From the NCBI RefSeq assembly GCF_005405485.1, contig NZ_BJED01000003.1, forward strand, positions 186,001 through 250,000: a stretch of 64,000 nt of DNA. The letters run 5' to 3'. The notes below the pieces were generated by a model, which was not told where the DNA came from, ran no database searches, and saw only the letters and a list, made by a program, of their open reading frames with translations. The stretch comes from Enterococcus hulanensis (GTDB taxonomy: Bacteria > Bacillota > Bacilli > Lactobacillales > Enterococcaceae). Made by a program: the position numbers and the translations under genes. How positions within the stretch are numbered: the stretch's first letter is position 1; each line of letters begins with the position of its first letter. Below, piece after piece: positions 29,067 through 37,961 of the stretch.

Positions 29067-29368
29067 TTAATCTACAATCAAACAGTTTAATGATTTGCTG
29101 TATTCTAGGACAACCGTTTTGGCTATCTCTTGATCAATCTTTCCCTCTTCTTCTAATTGATTGATCAACTTTACAACCGTATCATTTTCCTTTCTTTCAT
29201 TCACTTGAATTTTTTGGATCAATTTATCCAATCTTTTTCGAATCGTTGGATAGCTAGTTGAGTAAGTTTCAGCCAACTCCTTTATTGAACCTGAAGCTAG
29301 TATAAATTTTTTTGTAAAGTTGATTTCTTCCTCATTCAGTTCCGAGAACCAGCGAGGAATTCTTCCAT
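29067..29368 (-). pseudogene. DUF2089-like small regulator with a disrupted 5' end
   Basis: The long open frame reads IPRWFSELNEEEINFTKKF, then a helix-turn-helix-like ASGSIKELAETYSTSYPTIRKRLDKLIQKI and a C-terminal helix, as in DUF2089 family regulators of about 100 residues. The only start with a good binding site (GAGGTG, ATG at 29368) is in a different frame: ATG GAA GAA TTC runs to a stop after ten codons, and one added base near 29360 would restore M-E-E-I-P-R-W. Either the gene is frameshifted, or it uses a rare ATT or internal TTG (29276) start. It follows the beta-helix gene in the pilus transcript. Confidence 0.65.
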
Positions 29369-29392
29369 TTTACACCTCATTTCTTCGCTTCG

Positions 29393-32329
29393 TTATTTGC
29401 GAACAATATTTGTCTTTCTGATTAATATTGCACTACCAATGATCAACGTTATTCCACACCAAATCAGTAATGAATCCGTTACACTACCCGTTTTAGGCAA
29501 CTCTTTCTTCGTTGATTCTGATGCTCCATTCACCGTTTGATTTCGAACAGTCACATTGCTGCCGCCTCTGTTACTTGGTGTATTCTGAGCGCCACCGCCT
29601 AAATTCCCCTTGGAATCGTCTGTTGGTTTCTTCTTACTATCATCTTTTGAATCATCCGAAGTCTTCTCTTTAGAGCTGCTACTGCTGTCTTTGCTTGTTG
29701 AAGCTTTCGTCGAATCTGTACCTTCATCTACAGATGATGATGGTTTCGTCGAATCTGTACCTTCATCTACAGATGATGATGGTTTCGTCGAACTGCTTTC
29801 TTCTGTACTGCTTGAAGATGGCTTCGTCGAACTGCTTTCTTCCGTACTTGATGATGGTTTCGTCGAACTGCTTTCTTCCGTACTTGATGATGGTTTCGTC
29901 GAACTACTTTCTTCTGTACTACTTGAAGATGGTTTTGTCGAACTGCTTTCTTCCGTACTTGATGATGGTTTTGTCGAACTACTTTCTTCCGTGCTGCTTG
30001 AAGTTGGTTTCGTCGAACTACTTTCTTCCGTACTGCTTGAAGTTGGCTTTGTCGAACTACTTTCTTCCGTACTTGATGAAGTTGGTTTTGTCGAACTACT
30101 TTCTTCTGTACTACTTGAAGATGGTTTCGTCGAGCTACTTTCTTCTGTGCTACTTGAAGATGGCTTCGTCGAGCTACTTTCTTCCGTGCTGCTTGAAGAT
30201 GGTTTTGTCGAACTACTTTCTTCCGTACTACTTGAAGATGGCTTCGTCGAACTGCTTTCTTCCGTACTGCTTGAAGTTGGCTTCGTCGAGCTGCTTTCTT
30301 CCGTGCTGCTTGAAGATGGTTTTGTCGAGCTACTTTCTTCTGTGCTACTTGAAGATGGTTCTGTTGAACTGCTTTCTTCCGTACTACTTGAAGTTGGTTT
30401 GGTCGAACTACTTTCTTCCGTGCTGCTTGACGATGGTTTTGTCGAGCTACTTTCTTCTGTGCTGCTTGAAGATGGTTCTGTTGAACTGCTTTCTTCCGTA
30501 CTGCTAGTTGGTGGTGTGATCTCGCCAGCGTACTCATGTGCGCCGATATCTGTTTGTCCATCAGTCAAAGCATTTCCAAAATAATCATGGCCACCATTAT
30601 CAACAATAGCTGTTCCTGCGTTGATCGCTGGTGAAGAAGATGTTAATTGGTAGCCAGCTACGCTATCTAGTCCAATTCCGCCTGTTCCTGGAGCAGTCAT
30701 TACTTCTCCTTCTACCGCTTCATCTTCCTTGATCCCTCGTTCATGCTGAGGTTCTTCAGGGAGCGTGATAGAATTGTAGGCTCCGGTTAACTCTACAGAA
30801 GGATTCTTAACTATAGTTGGATTTTCCTCATTATTCGGCAAGTTCGTATACCCATAATAAAGATTATGATCGTACTTAACTGTTGCCGGATGCTCTTTAC
30901 CATAATGAGCTGGTTGCCAATATGGTGTCACATTTATTCCTTCATTATAGAATAGATTATTTTTCATTCGCACATACCCTGGTTCTTCTTGACTCATCAC
31001 AGTTACATCGAGTCCAGGTCCAGTATACAATGTGTTGTTATAAACGTAAGCAGTCTCCTCTTCTGAAATTCCCGGATAGCGAGGGTCATAGTAATCCGGA
31101 TTCAAGCTGTTGGAAACTAAAAACAGATGCTTCCGATCATTTTGACTGATATTATAGCGAATCAAGCTATCAAAATTTTTCGGTGAACAAATCAGCATAA
31201 AGCCGCCTTCATTGTCATGACTGTAATTATATTGATAGATTGTTCCAGTGCCAGAATCGCAATCATAGGCTTCCCCGTCGTAATTATCGACCGTATTAAA
31301 CGCTTCGTTGTATTGGAAATTTGGGAAGTAGCACAGCCACGGCCAAATCCCTGCGTTCACTTGCCAAGTGCCATTCTCTTTACTGGTTAAGTCCCATTTC
31401 GAATGGCTGAAGCTTGCAGTATCTGAGACATTGTATTGAATTAATGGTTTGTAGCAGAATTGCGGAACGATCGCATCGCCGCCACTTTGCTTCACATAAT
31501 TATTTTCAATCAAAACGTCGGTATGTCCATATTGTTGGATCACACCAGCTTCAATCGTAGTCGCTTCGGTGTCAGGAGTGATAATATCCCCATAAACTGT
31601 AGCACCTACTGAAATTCCTGTACGAGTTACATTATCAACCTGACAATTAGTTACCGAAATATTATGAAAACGTGTAACTTCACCAGTAGGTGTTCCCGTA
31701 ACTGTAAAGAAGATTCCGCCATTTCCGATATCCTTTGCATTCCAACTGCCGTTTACATCACTGACATCTAAATTGTCCACATGGATATCTTGCGTCAACC
31801 CATTATTTTTGGCTAATACGTACATACCCACACGATCTTTTTTAGACATTTCATTCGTGTCTTCACCCGGACCAATATTAGTGATCGCTAAATCTCGAAT
31901 AGTCCAGTGACTGGCATTGAATAATGTAACAGTTGAATAAATGTCTTTCTTCTCCATTTGATCAACGTAACCTTTGCCATTACCGTTGATTGTTGCCTTA
32001 CCGCCAGTATCACCGTAACTTTCCAAAATAATCGGTGCCCCATCGGCTCCTTCACCGTTCTTATCACCTTCCAAAACAAGCGTATCATCAAACACACTAG
32101 CTTCATGGAGACGAATCGTATCACCTGGTTCAAATTTTGTTTTCTCTATTTTGTCTAGAGTGGCCCACGCCTGATCTGGCGAGGTACCTTCATTCGTATC
32201 ATTGCCGCTTTCAGCATTTACGTAGTAGACTGCCCCAGCAGCCTCCGTTTTTTCAGGTAATACCCCGAAAAGCAACGGAATAACCAAAGTCAGCACTCCT
32301 ATAAACGGCCATATCTTTTTCTTTTTCAT
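29393..32329 (-). CDS. LPXTG-anchored beta-helix protein with Ser/Thr/Glu repeat stalk
   Basis: This 978-residue surface protein has a signal peptide ending near EKTEAAGA, then a right-handed beta-helix domain (about residues 33-600) resembling pectate-lyase-like folds with many N-x-Y and GGx turns, opening with YYVNAESGNDTNEGTSPDQAWATL. A stalk of 19 repeats of about 13 residues (SSSSTEESSSTKP and variants) follows, then a charged Ser/Asp/Lys segment and LPKTG with a membrane tail and RKTNIVRK. A polysaccharide-binding or polysaccharide-cleaving role is possible but no catalytic residues were assigned. It starts ten bases after the PrsA-like gene, so it is part of the pilus operon. Confidence 0.9.
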   Translation of the reverse strand: MKKKKIWPFIGVLTLVIPLLFGVLPEKTEAAGAVYYVNAESGNDTNEGTSPDQAWATLDKIEKTKFEPGDTIRLHEASVFDDTLVLEGDKNGEGADGAPIILESYGDTGGKATINGNGKGYVDQMEKKDIYSTVTLFNASHWTIRDLAITNIGPGEDTNEMSKKDRVGMYVLAKNNGLTQDIHVDNLDVSDVNGSWNAKDIGNGGIFFTVTGTPTGEVTRFHNISVTNCQVDNVTRTGISVGATVYGDIITPDTEATTIEAGVIQQYGHTDVLIENNYVKQSGGDAIVPQFCYKPLIQYNVSDTASFSHSKWDLTSKENGTWQVNAGIWPWLCYFPNFQYNEAFNTVDNYDGEAYDCDSGTGTIYQYNYSHDNEGGFMLICSPKNFDSLIRYNISQNDRKHLFLVSNSLNPDYYDPRYPGISEEETAYVYNNTLYTGPGLDVTVMSQEEPGYVRMKNNLFYNEGINVTPYWQPAHYGKEHPATVKYDHNLYYGYTNLPNNEENPTIVKNPSVELTGAYNSITLPEEPQHERGIKEDEAVEGEVMTAPGTGGIGLDSVAGYQLTSSSPAINAGTAIVDNGGHDYFGNALTDGQTDIGAHEYAGEITPPTSSTEESSSTEPSSSSTEESSSTKPSSSSTEESSSTKPTSSSTEESSSTEPSSSSTEESSSTKPSSSSTEESSSTKPTSSSTEESSSTKPSSSSTEESSSTKPSSSSTEESSSTKPSSSSTEESSSTKPSSSSTEESSSTKPTSSSTEESSSTKPTSSSTEESSSTKPTSSSTEESSSTKPSSSTEESSSTKPSSSSTEESSSTKPSSSTEESSSTKPSSSTEESSSTKPSSSSTEESSSTKPSSSVDEGTDSTKPSSSVDEGTDSTKASTSKDSSSSSKEKTSDDSKDDSKKKPTDDSKGNLGGGAQNTPSNRGGSNVTVRNQTVNGASESTKKELPKTGSVTDSLLIWCGITLIIGSAILIRKTNIVRK
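29770..30510 (-). repeat. 19-unit coding minisatellite (36-39 bp units)
   Basis: The units encode SSSSTEESSSTKP-type repeats, with EP/KP and S/T variants and five 12-residue units. Such arrays expand and contract by slippage. They also create long open frames in the other reading frames, which are not genes. Confidence 0.9.
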
Positions 32330-32339
32330 TTATTTCTCC

Positions 32340-33194
32340 CTATTTGACTTCCACTTCAGCCTGCTTCACCCATTTTTTTACATTTGCCTGATAATGTTCC
32401 TTTTCTAAACGCAAAGCAATTTTTTCCTTTACTACCTCAAAGGATTGCACCTCTCCCGCCTTACTTGATAGACAGTAGTAGCTCCATGACTTGTCTGCAT
32501 TATCAAACGTGACACTCCATTCCCCAATGGAGAGATCGTTTACCGCCGACAGGTCATCCTCTCGATATTTGATCCAATCCCGCAAAGTGGTTTCATTCAG
32601 AGTAACTTGCTCAGAAGTGATACCTGAATGAGTGATTAATTTTTCTTGCGTCGTATCTTCTTTACGTAATTGTTCGAGCGTTGATTTTTTACCAGACACA
32701 CGATAAAGTTCCTTTGCGTCAATTTCCTTAAACTCTGATTGATGCTTATCATAGTAACTGCGCATCATTTTAGTCGTGATATCTTTGGCCCCGATCTTCT
32801 TTAGCTCATTGATCGTATTGCTTAATGAGTAGCGATAAAAACTGACTTCATCGTACATTCTTAAACCATAGACGACTTGTTTCTTTTTGATTTTCCGTTC
32901 ATTTTCTTGATTGACTGTTTTCAATTTCTTTTGCAAGGTCTTATAATCTGGAATCGTTTCAATCTTCTGCTTTTTTGCCTGCTGCAGCTGAACTTTGTCT
33001 TCCACGATCTGTTTTGCCAAAGCCTTTTCATCCAAACGAGGATACAGTTTTTGGTAAAAAGTATATTCGGTCTCCGATATTTTCTGATCGTTGACCTTCA
33101 TCACCCACTGACTGTTTCGCCAGATCAAGCCCGCCATCAATAAAATGAGTCCAACCAACAAAATAAAAACCGGTTTTTTTAGTTTTTCTTTCAT
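32340..33194 (-). CDS. Membrane-anchored PrsA/SurA-like chaperone of the pilus operon
   Basis: This 284-residue protein has one N-terminal membrane helix (PVFILLVGLILLMAGLIW) and an extracytoplasmic part like the N-domain of SurA/PrsA foldases: VMKVNDQKISETEYTFYQ, then helical Lys-rich segments. The C-terminal half lacks a clear parvulin motif, so isomerase activity is doubtful. There is no lipobox. It overlaps the sortase stop by four bases (ATGA), a sign of translational coupling. A role in folding pilins before sorting is inferred from context only. Confidence 0.7.
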   Translation of the reverse strand: MKEKLKKPVFILLVGLILLMAGLIWRNSQWVMKVNDQKISETEYTFYQKLYPRLDEKALAKQIVEDKVQLQQAKKQKIETIPDYKTLQKKLKTVNQENERKIKKKQVVYGLRMYDEVSFYRYSLSNTINELKKIGAKDITTKMMRSYYDKHQSEFKEIDAKELYRVSGKKSTLEQLRKEDTTQEKLITHSGITSEQVTLNETTLRDWIKYREDDLSAVNDLSIGEWSVTFDNADKSWSYYCLSSKAGEVQSFEVVKEKIALRLEKEHYQANVKKWVKQAEVEVK

Positions 33195-34396
33195 GCTTCA
33201 CCTCTGAAAACAGAGAGCTGATCCGCTTCGTTGATACCAACCTGCTTGCTTTTTGGTTTTAGCGAAAAGTTTATCGCTTTGATTTTCTTCACTTTTGTTT
33301 GCGCGAATACCGATGGCCCTTCTGAAAATTTCAAGCCGTACACTTTGCCGAAAAGCGGCGGGAATGTCACTTTGCCATTGCTATCAGACAAAACAACGAG
33401 AGGCTTACCATCAAATATAATAGGATTTTTTCCACGCCTTCCTGACAGATACACTTCTTGTTCTGTAATTGGCTGCTTCGTTGTTTGATCCAGCAGATAA
33501 AAGGTAAGCTGATACTTTCTCCGTCCAACCATTGCTGTTCGAATGATCCGATAAAAGATCCATAAAATCAGCAGAGTGCCAATGATGACTGCTGCCAGCA
33601 TCAAAAGCTGTTTGAATTTCTTCCGCTCATCCACTTGCGCTTTTTTCTTAGCCATCGCCTTGGTATAGGGAATGCGATGGCCGCGAACCAACAGCCGATG
33701 AGAATTCACTCCATAAGGTGTACATGTCATCAACGTCACATAATCCATACCGTCAACGATCAACAAATCCTTTGTCTCAGTTGGCTCGATCACTTTGATT
33801 TGATCCACCTCATACGCATGAGTCTCATTCAAAATCTCAAGGTAAAACTGATCCTGCTTTTTAAGCTTTGGCAGATCAGTGAACAGCTTCGCCTTTTTCA
33901 ATCCACGGTGGGAAGAAATGACACTGTGGGAACTTTCGCCTCCGTTGATTGAAGATGTTCCCTCCAACACCGTTGCGCCTTTAGATAGAAAGAAATCATT
34001 CGTCACATCAAAAATCGGAAGCTTCACATCAATTTTAGGAATAATGATCGTTCCTGTCGTATGTTCTTTGACATAGGATTGAGTCGGTTTTGGCTTCTTT
34101 TCTTTGTTTCTCCGCTGTTGGGAAAAAGGTTCACCATCTGATCCAGGATTTTTTTCCTTTTTTGCTTTTTCATCTTGCGCCGCCATTTGTTTTTGCAGCT
34201 TTTCAATCTCAGCTTTGTTTTTCTTTGACGCTTCTCTTTGATACTTTTGGACAGTTCGTTGATCAAGGTAGTCGTTGATTCCTTGACTGATTAACGGATA
34301 GACCAGTAGTGCCAGGCCGAAAAGAAAAAAGAGCATCATCACCAGTCGTTGGATCAATACTGCTGTTGCATTTGATTTTTCTTTCCGCTTCACCAT
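33191..34396 (-). CDS. srtC: Class C pilus sortase with a C-terminal cytosolic extension
   Basis: This 401-residue transpeptidase should polymerise the pilins encoded upstream. TM1 is at about 16-36. A Lys/Glu-rich linker follows, then the catalytic domain with His163 (ISSHRG), Cys225 (TLMTCTPYG) and Arg234 (SHRLLVRG). TM2 is at about 264-285, as in class C. Unusually, about 110 more residues follow TM2 (YQLTFYLLDQTTKQPI to SVFRGEA) and resemble a small beta-sandwich, on the cytosolic side by topology. ATG 34396 has AGGAGA six bases upstream; other in-frame starts upstream lack a site. Confidence 0.9.
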   Translation of the reverse strand: MVKRKEKSNATAVLIQRLVMMLFFLFGLALLVYPLISQGINDYLDQRTVQKYQREASKKNKAEIEKLQKQMAAQDEKAKKEKNPGSDGEPFSQQRRNKEKKPKPTQSYVKEHTTGTIIIPKIDVKLPIFDVTNDFFLSKGATVLEGTSSINGGESSHSVISSHRGLKKAKLFTDLPKLKKQDQFYLEILNETHAYEVDQIKVIEPTETKDLLIVDGMDYVTLMTCTPYGVNSHRLLVRGHRIPYTKAMAKKKAQVDERKKFKQLLMLAAVIIGTLLILWIFYRIIRTAMVGRRKYQLTFYLLDQTTKQPITEQEVYLSGRRGKNPIIFDGKPLVVLSDSNGKVTFPPLFGKVYGLKFSEGPSVFAQTKVKKIKAINFSLKPKSKQVGINEADQLSVFRGEA

Positions 34397-34439
34397 AAAA
34401 ACTCTCCTATCCATAACAACTGTCGTTTTTTTGAAAAAG

Positions 34440-34479
34440 GAAGACAGCAACGATTGATGTCGCCTTCGTTACTGTCTTC
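34440..34479 (-). terminator. Terminator/attenuator between major pilin and sortase genes
   Basis: A stem of about 13 bp (GAAGACAGCAACGA with TCGTTACTGTCTTC, one mismatch) is followed on the minus strand by CCTTTTTC. It would lower transcription into the sortase gene relative to the major pilin. Confidence 0.7.
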
Positions 34480-34502
34480 TAAAGCTTCGTGCTGTGAGTT
34501 TA

Positions 34503-36371
34503 TTACGCTTCTTTACGTTGTGAGCGCATGTAGGCAACTCCTACGATCGCCATCACAGCAACCCCTGCAGCCATCATCAAGTAAATACCTGAACCACCAG
34601 TTGACGGTAGGCTGCCTTTTTGTTTGTTGATTACTGTTTCAGCCGTACCAGTATTTAACGGATCAGTACTGTCGAATGAATTTTTATTGACTTCAAATGA
34701 TACTCGATCTTCTAGTAATACATATTTGTCATTTGGTGCTTTTGTTTCTTCTAAATAATATGTGCCATCTTCCAAACCTTTGATCGTTACATACCCTGAA
34801 CTATCTGAAACGAATACTTTCGCGTCATTTAGATTTGCTACCCAAGAGATTTCGCCGTTTGCGCCAACCTTCAAGTACTTCGCAGAATCATTATCCGCAT
34901 CACGTACAACAAATTCCGCGCCTGCTAATGCTTCGTTGTCATTTGAACCATCAACCTTCACAAAGTTGTATCCGCCAGTATAAACCTCTTTACCTGAACC
35001 AGTATCAGTATCATAATCTGTGTCAACTTTCGCAGTATTGTTTACTTCCACACCCGGTGCGATTGTTTGCATCAATTCCATTTTGTAAGTCATTGTTAGT
35101 GTTGCATTTGGTTCCATTGCTGCAATACCTGCTGGAGTAAACGCCACTGTGAATTCGCCAGCTGTTGTTTCATTCAACGTATAGTGAGCTGGTGAAGTAA
35201 ATGTTGTCGTACCATCAGTTAAAACTAAAGTCGTATTATCTAGTTTCAAATGCACGCCATGTGTATCTTTGATTTCATATTTCACGTAGCGCGGTGCATC
35301 GTTCACTCCGTCTCCATCTGTGTCAATTTGGTCTTTGATACCATTTGGAATGACGGTCTCAACTTTATAGTCGATCTTGTCGCCAACATTGACTGAACCG
35401 CCAGTATTGGTTTTCTTCACATCGATATCATCATTTTGAATGGCGTTCGTGCCAGTAAATGCTTTTGATTTGTTGGCATTATCCAAGGTAAATTGTTGGT
35501 TGATTGCACCGTTTTGGATCACATAACCAGGCGCTGTTGTTACCTCAGTTAAATAGTAAGTTCCGTATAGTAAGCGTTGTTCAGTGAATTTACCAGTTGC
35601 GTCGGTTTTAAATTTATACGCATCCGCTAGGTTTGTTGACCAAGTTGGGGTGTCTGATCCGTCAAATCCGCTTAAGTATTCAGTCGTTGCAGCCTTGTAT
35701 ACATCCTTGCGGTGGATCACAAACTCGACATTTTCCAACGGAATCGTTGAGCCATCTCCAGCTTTCAAATTGGAGATTTTTTCTACTTCGATACCTGCTG
35801 TTTCAACGACGTTTTTTGGATATAAGTGGATCGTATCTAACGTTACATCGCTAGCATTTTTGACAGGTAAAGCAACGACCATGTTATCAGCTGTCGTTAC
35901 ACCAGCCATAGGTGTTTCAACAATGACATAAACAGCGTTTTTGCCACCTGTTTTGGCTGGTAGATTCGCAAATGTCAAATCGCCGACAGTTCCAGTTGTT
36001 GCAGTCGTTTGCGTATCGACAGGTGTTGCAGGACTGTAGTTTTTCCCCTTCATTGTTGCCAAAGCTTCATCCATCGTGTATTTTTCAGTTGTCGCTGAAT
36101 TAACTGAATTTAGTAAATTATAAAAATCAGCTGTTACATCGTAGATTTTAAATTCTACTCCGCCAAATCCAGCAGCCGAATTGAATGCCGGCATTTCTTC
36201 CCCGGTATTTTGAATCTCAGTTTGTGCGCTGCTAAAACGTTTTTTGTGTAATTTGATATCTACAGTCGTTCCTGCTGCCTGTGCAGTTAACGACGACCCG
36301 AAACCTAATGCGATGGGCAACACCATAGCAAGGCTCGCAATTATAACCAATAATTTCTTTTTCACTTTCAT
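34503..36371 (-). CDS. Major (backbone) pilin, LPXTG
   Basis: This 622-residue pilin has a signal peptide (to LTAQAAG), several Cna-B/Ig-like domains and the backbone pilin motif TIHLYPKNVV, whose lysine is the usual polymerisation site. E-box-like segments (YYLTEVTTAPGYV and YYLEETKAP) suggest internal isopeptide bonds. A D2-type domain lies in the middle (DVKKTNTGGSVNVGDKIDYKV). The sorting signal is LPSTGG with a hydrophobic tail and SQRKEA. GGAGG is only two bases from the ATG used here; the GTG two codons later (36365) has better spacing and may be the true start. It follows the minor pilin by 17 bp. Confidence 0.93.
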   Translation of the reverse strand: MKVKKKLLVIIASLAMVLPIALGFGSSLTAQAAGTTVDIKLHKKRFSSAQTEIQNTGEEMPAFNSAAGFGGVEFKIYDVTADFYNLLNSVNSATTEKYTMDEALATMKGKNYSPATPVDTQTTATTGTVGDLTFANLPAKTGGKNAVYVIVETPMAGVTTADNMVVALPVKNASDVTLDTIHLYPKNVVETAGIEVEKISNLKAGDGSTIPLENVEFVIHRKDVYKAATTEYLSGFDGSDTPTWSTNLADAYKFKTDATGKFTEQRLLYGTYYLTEVTTAPGYVIQNGAINQQFTLDNANKSKAFTGTNAIQNDDIDVKKTNTGGSVNVGDKIDYKVETVIPNGIKDQIDTDGDGVNDAPRYVKYEIKDTHGVHLKLDNTTLVLTDGTTTFTSPAHYTLNETTAGEFTVAFTPAGIAAMEPNATLTMTYKMELMQTIAPGVEVNNTAKVDTDYDTDTGSGKEVYTGGYNFVKVDGSNDNEALAGAEFVVRDADNDSAKYLKVGANGEISWVANLNDAKVFVSDSSGYVTIKGLEDGTYYLEETKAPNDKYVLLEDRVSFEVNKNSFDSTDPLNTGTAETVINKQKGSLPSTGGSGIYLMMAAGVAVMAIVGVAYMRSQRKEA

Positions 36372-36388
36372 TTCCTCCAGTTTTCTAT

Positions 36389-37960
36389 TTAGTTGTTTTC
36401 TTGTTGCTGTTTTTTTCTAAAGCCATAAACAACGAACACTATTAAAATTAATAAACCGCCTAGTATCCCAAAATCTAAGATTTTTTCACCGGTACTTGGC
36501 AATCGGCTTGAAATGTTACGGGCAGTATAAGTAGTGTTTGAACCACCAGCTGCTTGAACGTCGTTGTTCGTTCCTCCGCCACCAGTATTTGGCAATTTAC
36601 TGTTCACAACTTCTAATGCGCCAGTCGTTTTCCCCGCTTCATACGTGTTCTTCTCGATCTTAAAATCAATCGGCTTTTGTAATCGGCGGTACCCATCCGG
36701 GGCAATCGTTTCTTCTATTTGATACGTACCATAAGCTAAACCCTTCACCTCAAATAACCCTTCTTGATTCGAAACGAGTTTTAACAACGCTTCATCGTTA
36801 GCTGGTTCATCTGATTTTTTCCACTCATACTCCGACGTCAAATAGTTGCCTTCTTTGTTCTTCACCACGAAAGTTGCGTCTTTAAGTTTTGACTCGTGAT
36901 TACTTTCATCCACTTTGATAAAGTGATAGCCGCCGGTCAGCACTTCTTTTGAAGTAGATGTCTGTTCCTGATCCTTTAAAGAATCGTTGTATTGCAACAA
37001 GACTTTGTTGTAATACGGCGTGTCAGGTGCCGCCCCTGCTTTGATCGATAATTGATATGAAATCTTCAATTGAGTATCTTGGTAAGCTACTAACTTACTT
37101 GGTACAAAATCTACAACAAAGCCATTTTCTTTGGCACTGACTTGATAAATGTCTGAATCAATCGCCTGTCCTTTTTGATCGACAATTTTTACCGATTTAA
37201 GATCCGCTGCCAAAGCCGGATCAGGCGTATCAATTACTTTGAAATATTGATAGCTGCTGATTGGTATCGGAATCGTTACATTGATCTCGTAATTAATTGC
37301 TTCACCATAAGTGAAATCCGCGTGATCCTCTGCCAATTTCTTCTCGATTTTTGGTTCTGTCGGAATTATCAGCAGACTGTCATTTTTGGAATAAACATGA
37401 ACCGCTTCATCAGGCACCGCATTATTCAACTCGTCTTCGATTGGAAAATGCATGATGATCGAATCACTTGGCGCAGCTTGACTGACCGAATCGGTCTCAA
37501 TGAATAAGTAGCTGGCGTCATGCGATTTGTTTTTCTTAGCCAATGCCAGTTTCAGCACACCATCCATTGACTCATTCTGTCCCTGCTTGTTCGGCACCTC
37601 CATCTGCGCCGTCTTCCCTTTGGCAACAACTTCCATCCCTAAACGATTGGGAACTGCTTGTCCGATCGCTAAATCGGCAACTTCCGCTTTCGTTACGCTC
37701 TTAGCCTGTTCCAAAGCTTCTTCATGGGAGGTTGAATGTGTCCGAACAAAATGCGTGATATCGATCACGGTAAACTCCGCTCCATTGATGCCTTGTTTTT
37801 CTTTTAGCAAGCTTTGACCAGTTTGATTCGGTTTTTCAGCCTCCTTGTGCAGATAAACAGTATGAGTTTCTGCCGCCGCAACAGGCTGCGAAAAGAACAG
37901 GTTTCCCGCTAAAAGAAAGACTGTCGCCAGAAGCGAGAGTATAATAGAAGGTTTCTTCAT
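36389..37960 (-). CDS. Minor pilin, LPXTG, with two sorting motifs
   Basis: This 523-residue pilin-like protein has a signal peptide ending at VAAAE, an N-terminal domain, a D2-type domain (YGEAINYEINVTIPIPISSY) and a Cna-B domain with E-box YQIEETIAPDGYR. The site equivalent to the backbone YPKN motif reads HVYSKND, so it probably does not polymerise by itself and is a base or accessory subunit. Two motifs, LPNTGG and LPSTGE, are 35 residues apart near the C-terminus. The start ATG lies within the stop region of the upstream tip gene (TAATATG), which implies coupled translation. Confidence 0.88.
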   Translation of the reverse strand: MKKPSIILSLLATVFLLAGNLFFSQPVAAAETHTVYLHKEAEKPNQTGQSLLKEKQGINGAEFTVIDITHFVRTHSTSHEEALEQAKSVTKAEVADLAIGQAVPNRLGMEVVAKGKTAQMEVPNKQGQNESMDGVLKLALAKKNKSHDASYLFIETDSVSQAAPSDSIIMHFPIEDELNNAVPDEAVHVYSKNDSLLIIPTEPKIEKKLAEDHADFTYGEAINYEINVTIPIPISSYQYFKVIDTPDPALAADLKSVKIVDQKGQAIDSDIYQVSAKENGFVVDFVPSKLVAYQDTQLKISYQLSIKAGAAPDTPYYNKVLLQYNDSLKDQEQTSTSKEVLTGGYHFIKVDESNHESKLKDATFVVKNKEGNYLTSEYEWKKSDEPANDEALLKLVSNQEGLFEVKGLAYGTYQIEETIAPDGYRRLQKPIDFKIEKNTYEAGKTTGALEVVNSKLPNTGGGGTNNDVQAAGGSNTTYTARNISSRLPSTGEKILDFGILGGLLILIVFVVYGFRKKQQQENN

Positions 37961-37961
37961 A

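Noticed and set aside
28886-29164. A plus-strand 92-residue open frame across two hairpins
   Set aside because: It runs through two terminator-like structures and antisense to the DUF2089-like frame; no start signals.
29610-30584. A 324-residue plus-strand open frame and a 264-residue minus-strand frame over the Ser/Thr/Glu repeats
   Set aside because: Both are products of the repeat periodicity in other frames; they are monotonous (VELLSSVLLEDGF or HLQVVRKK) and lack binding sites.
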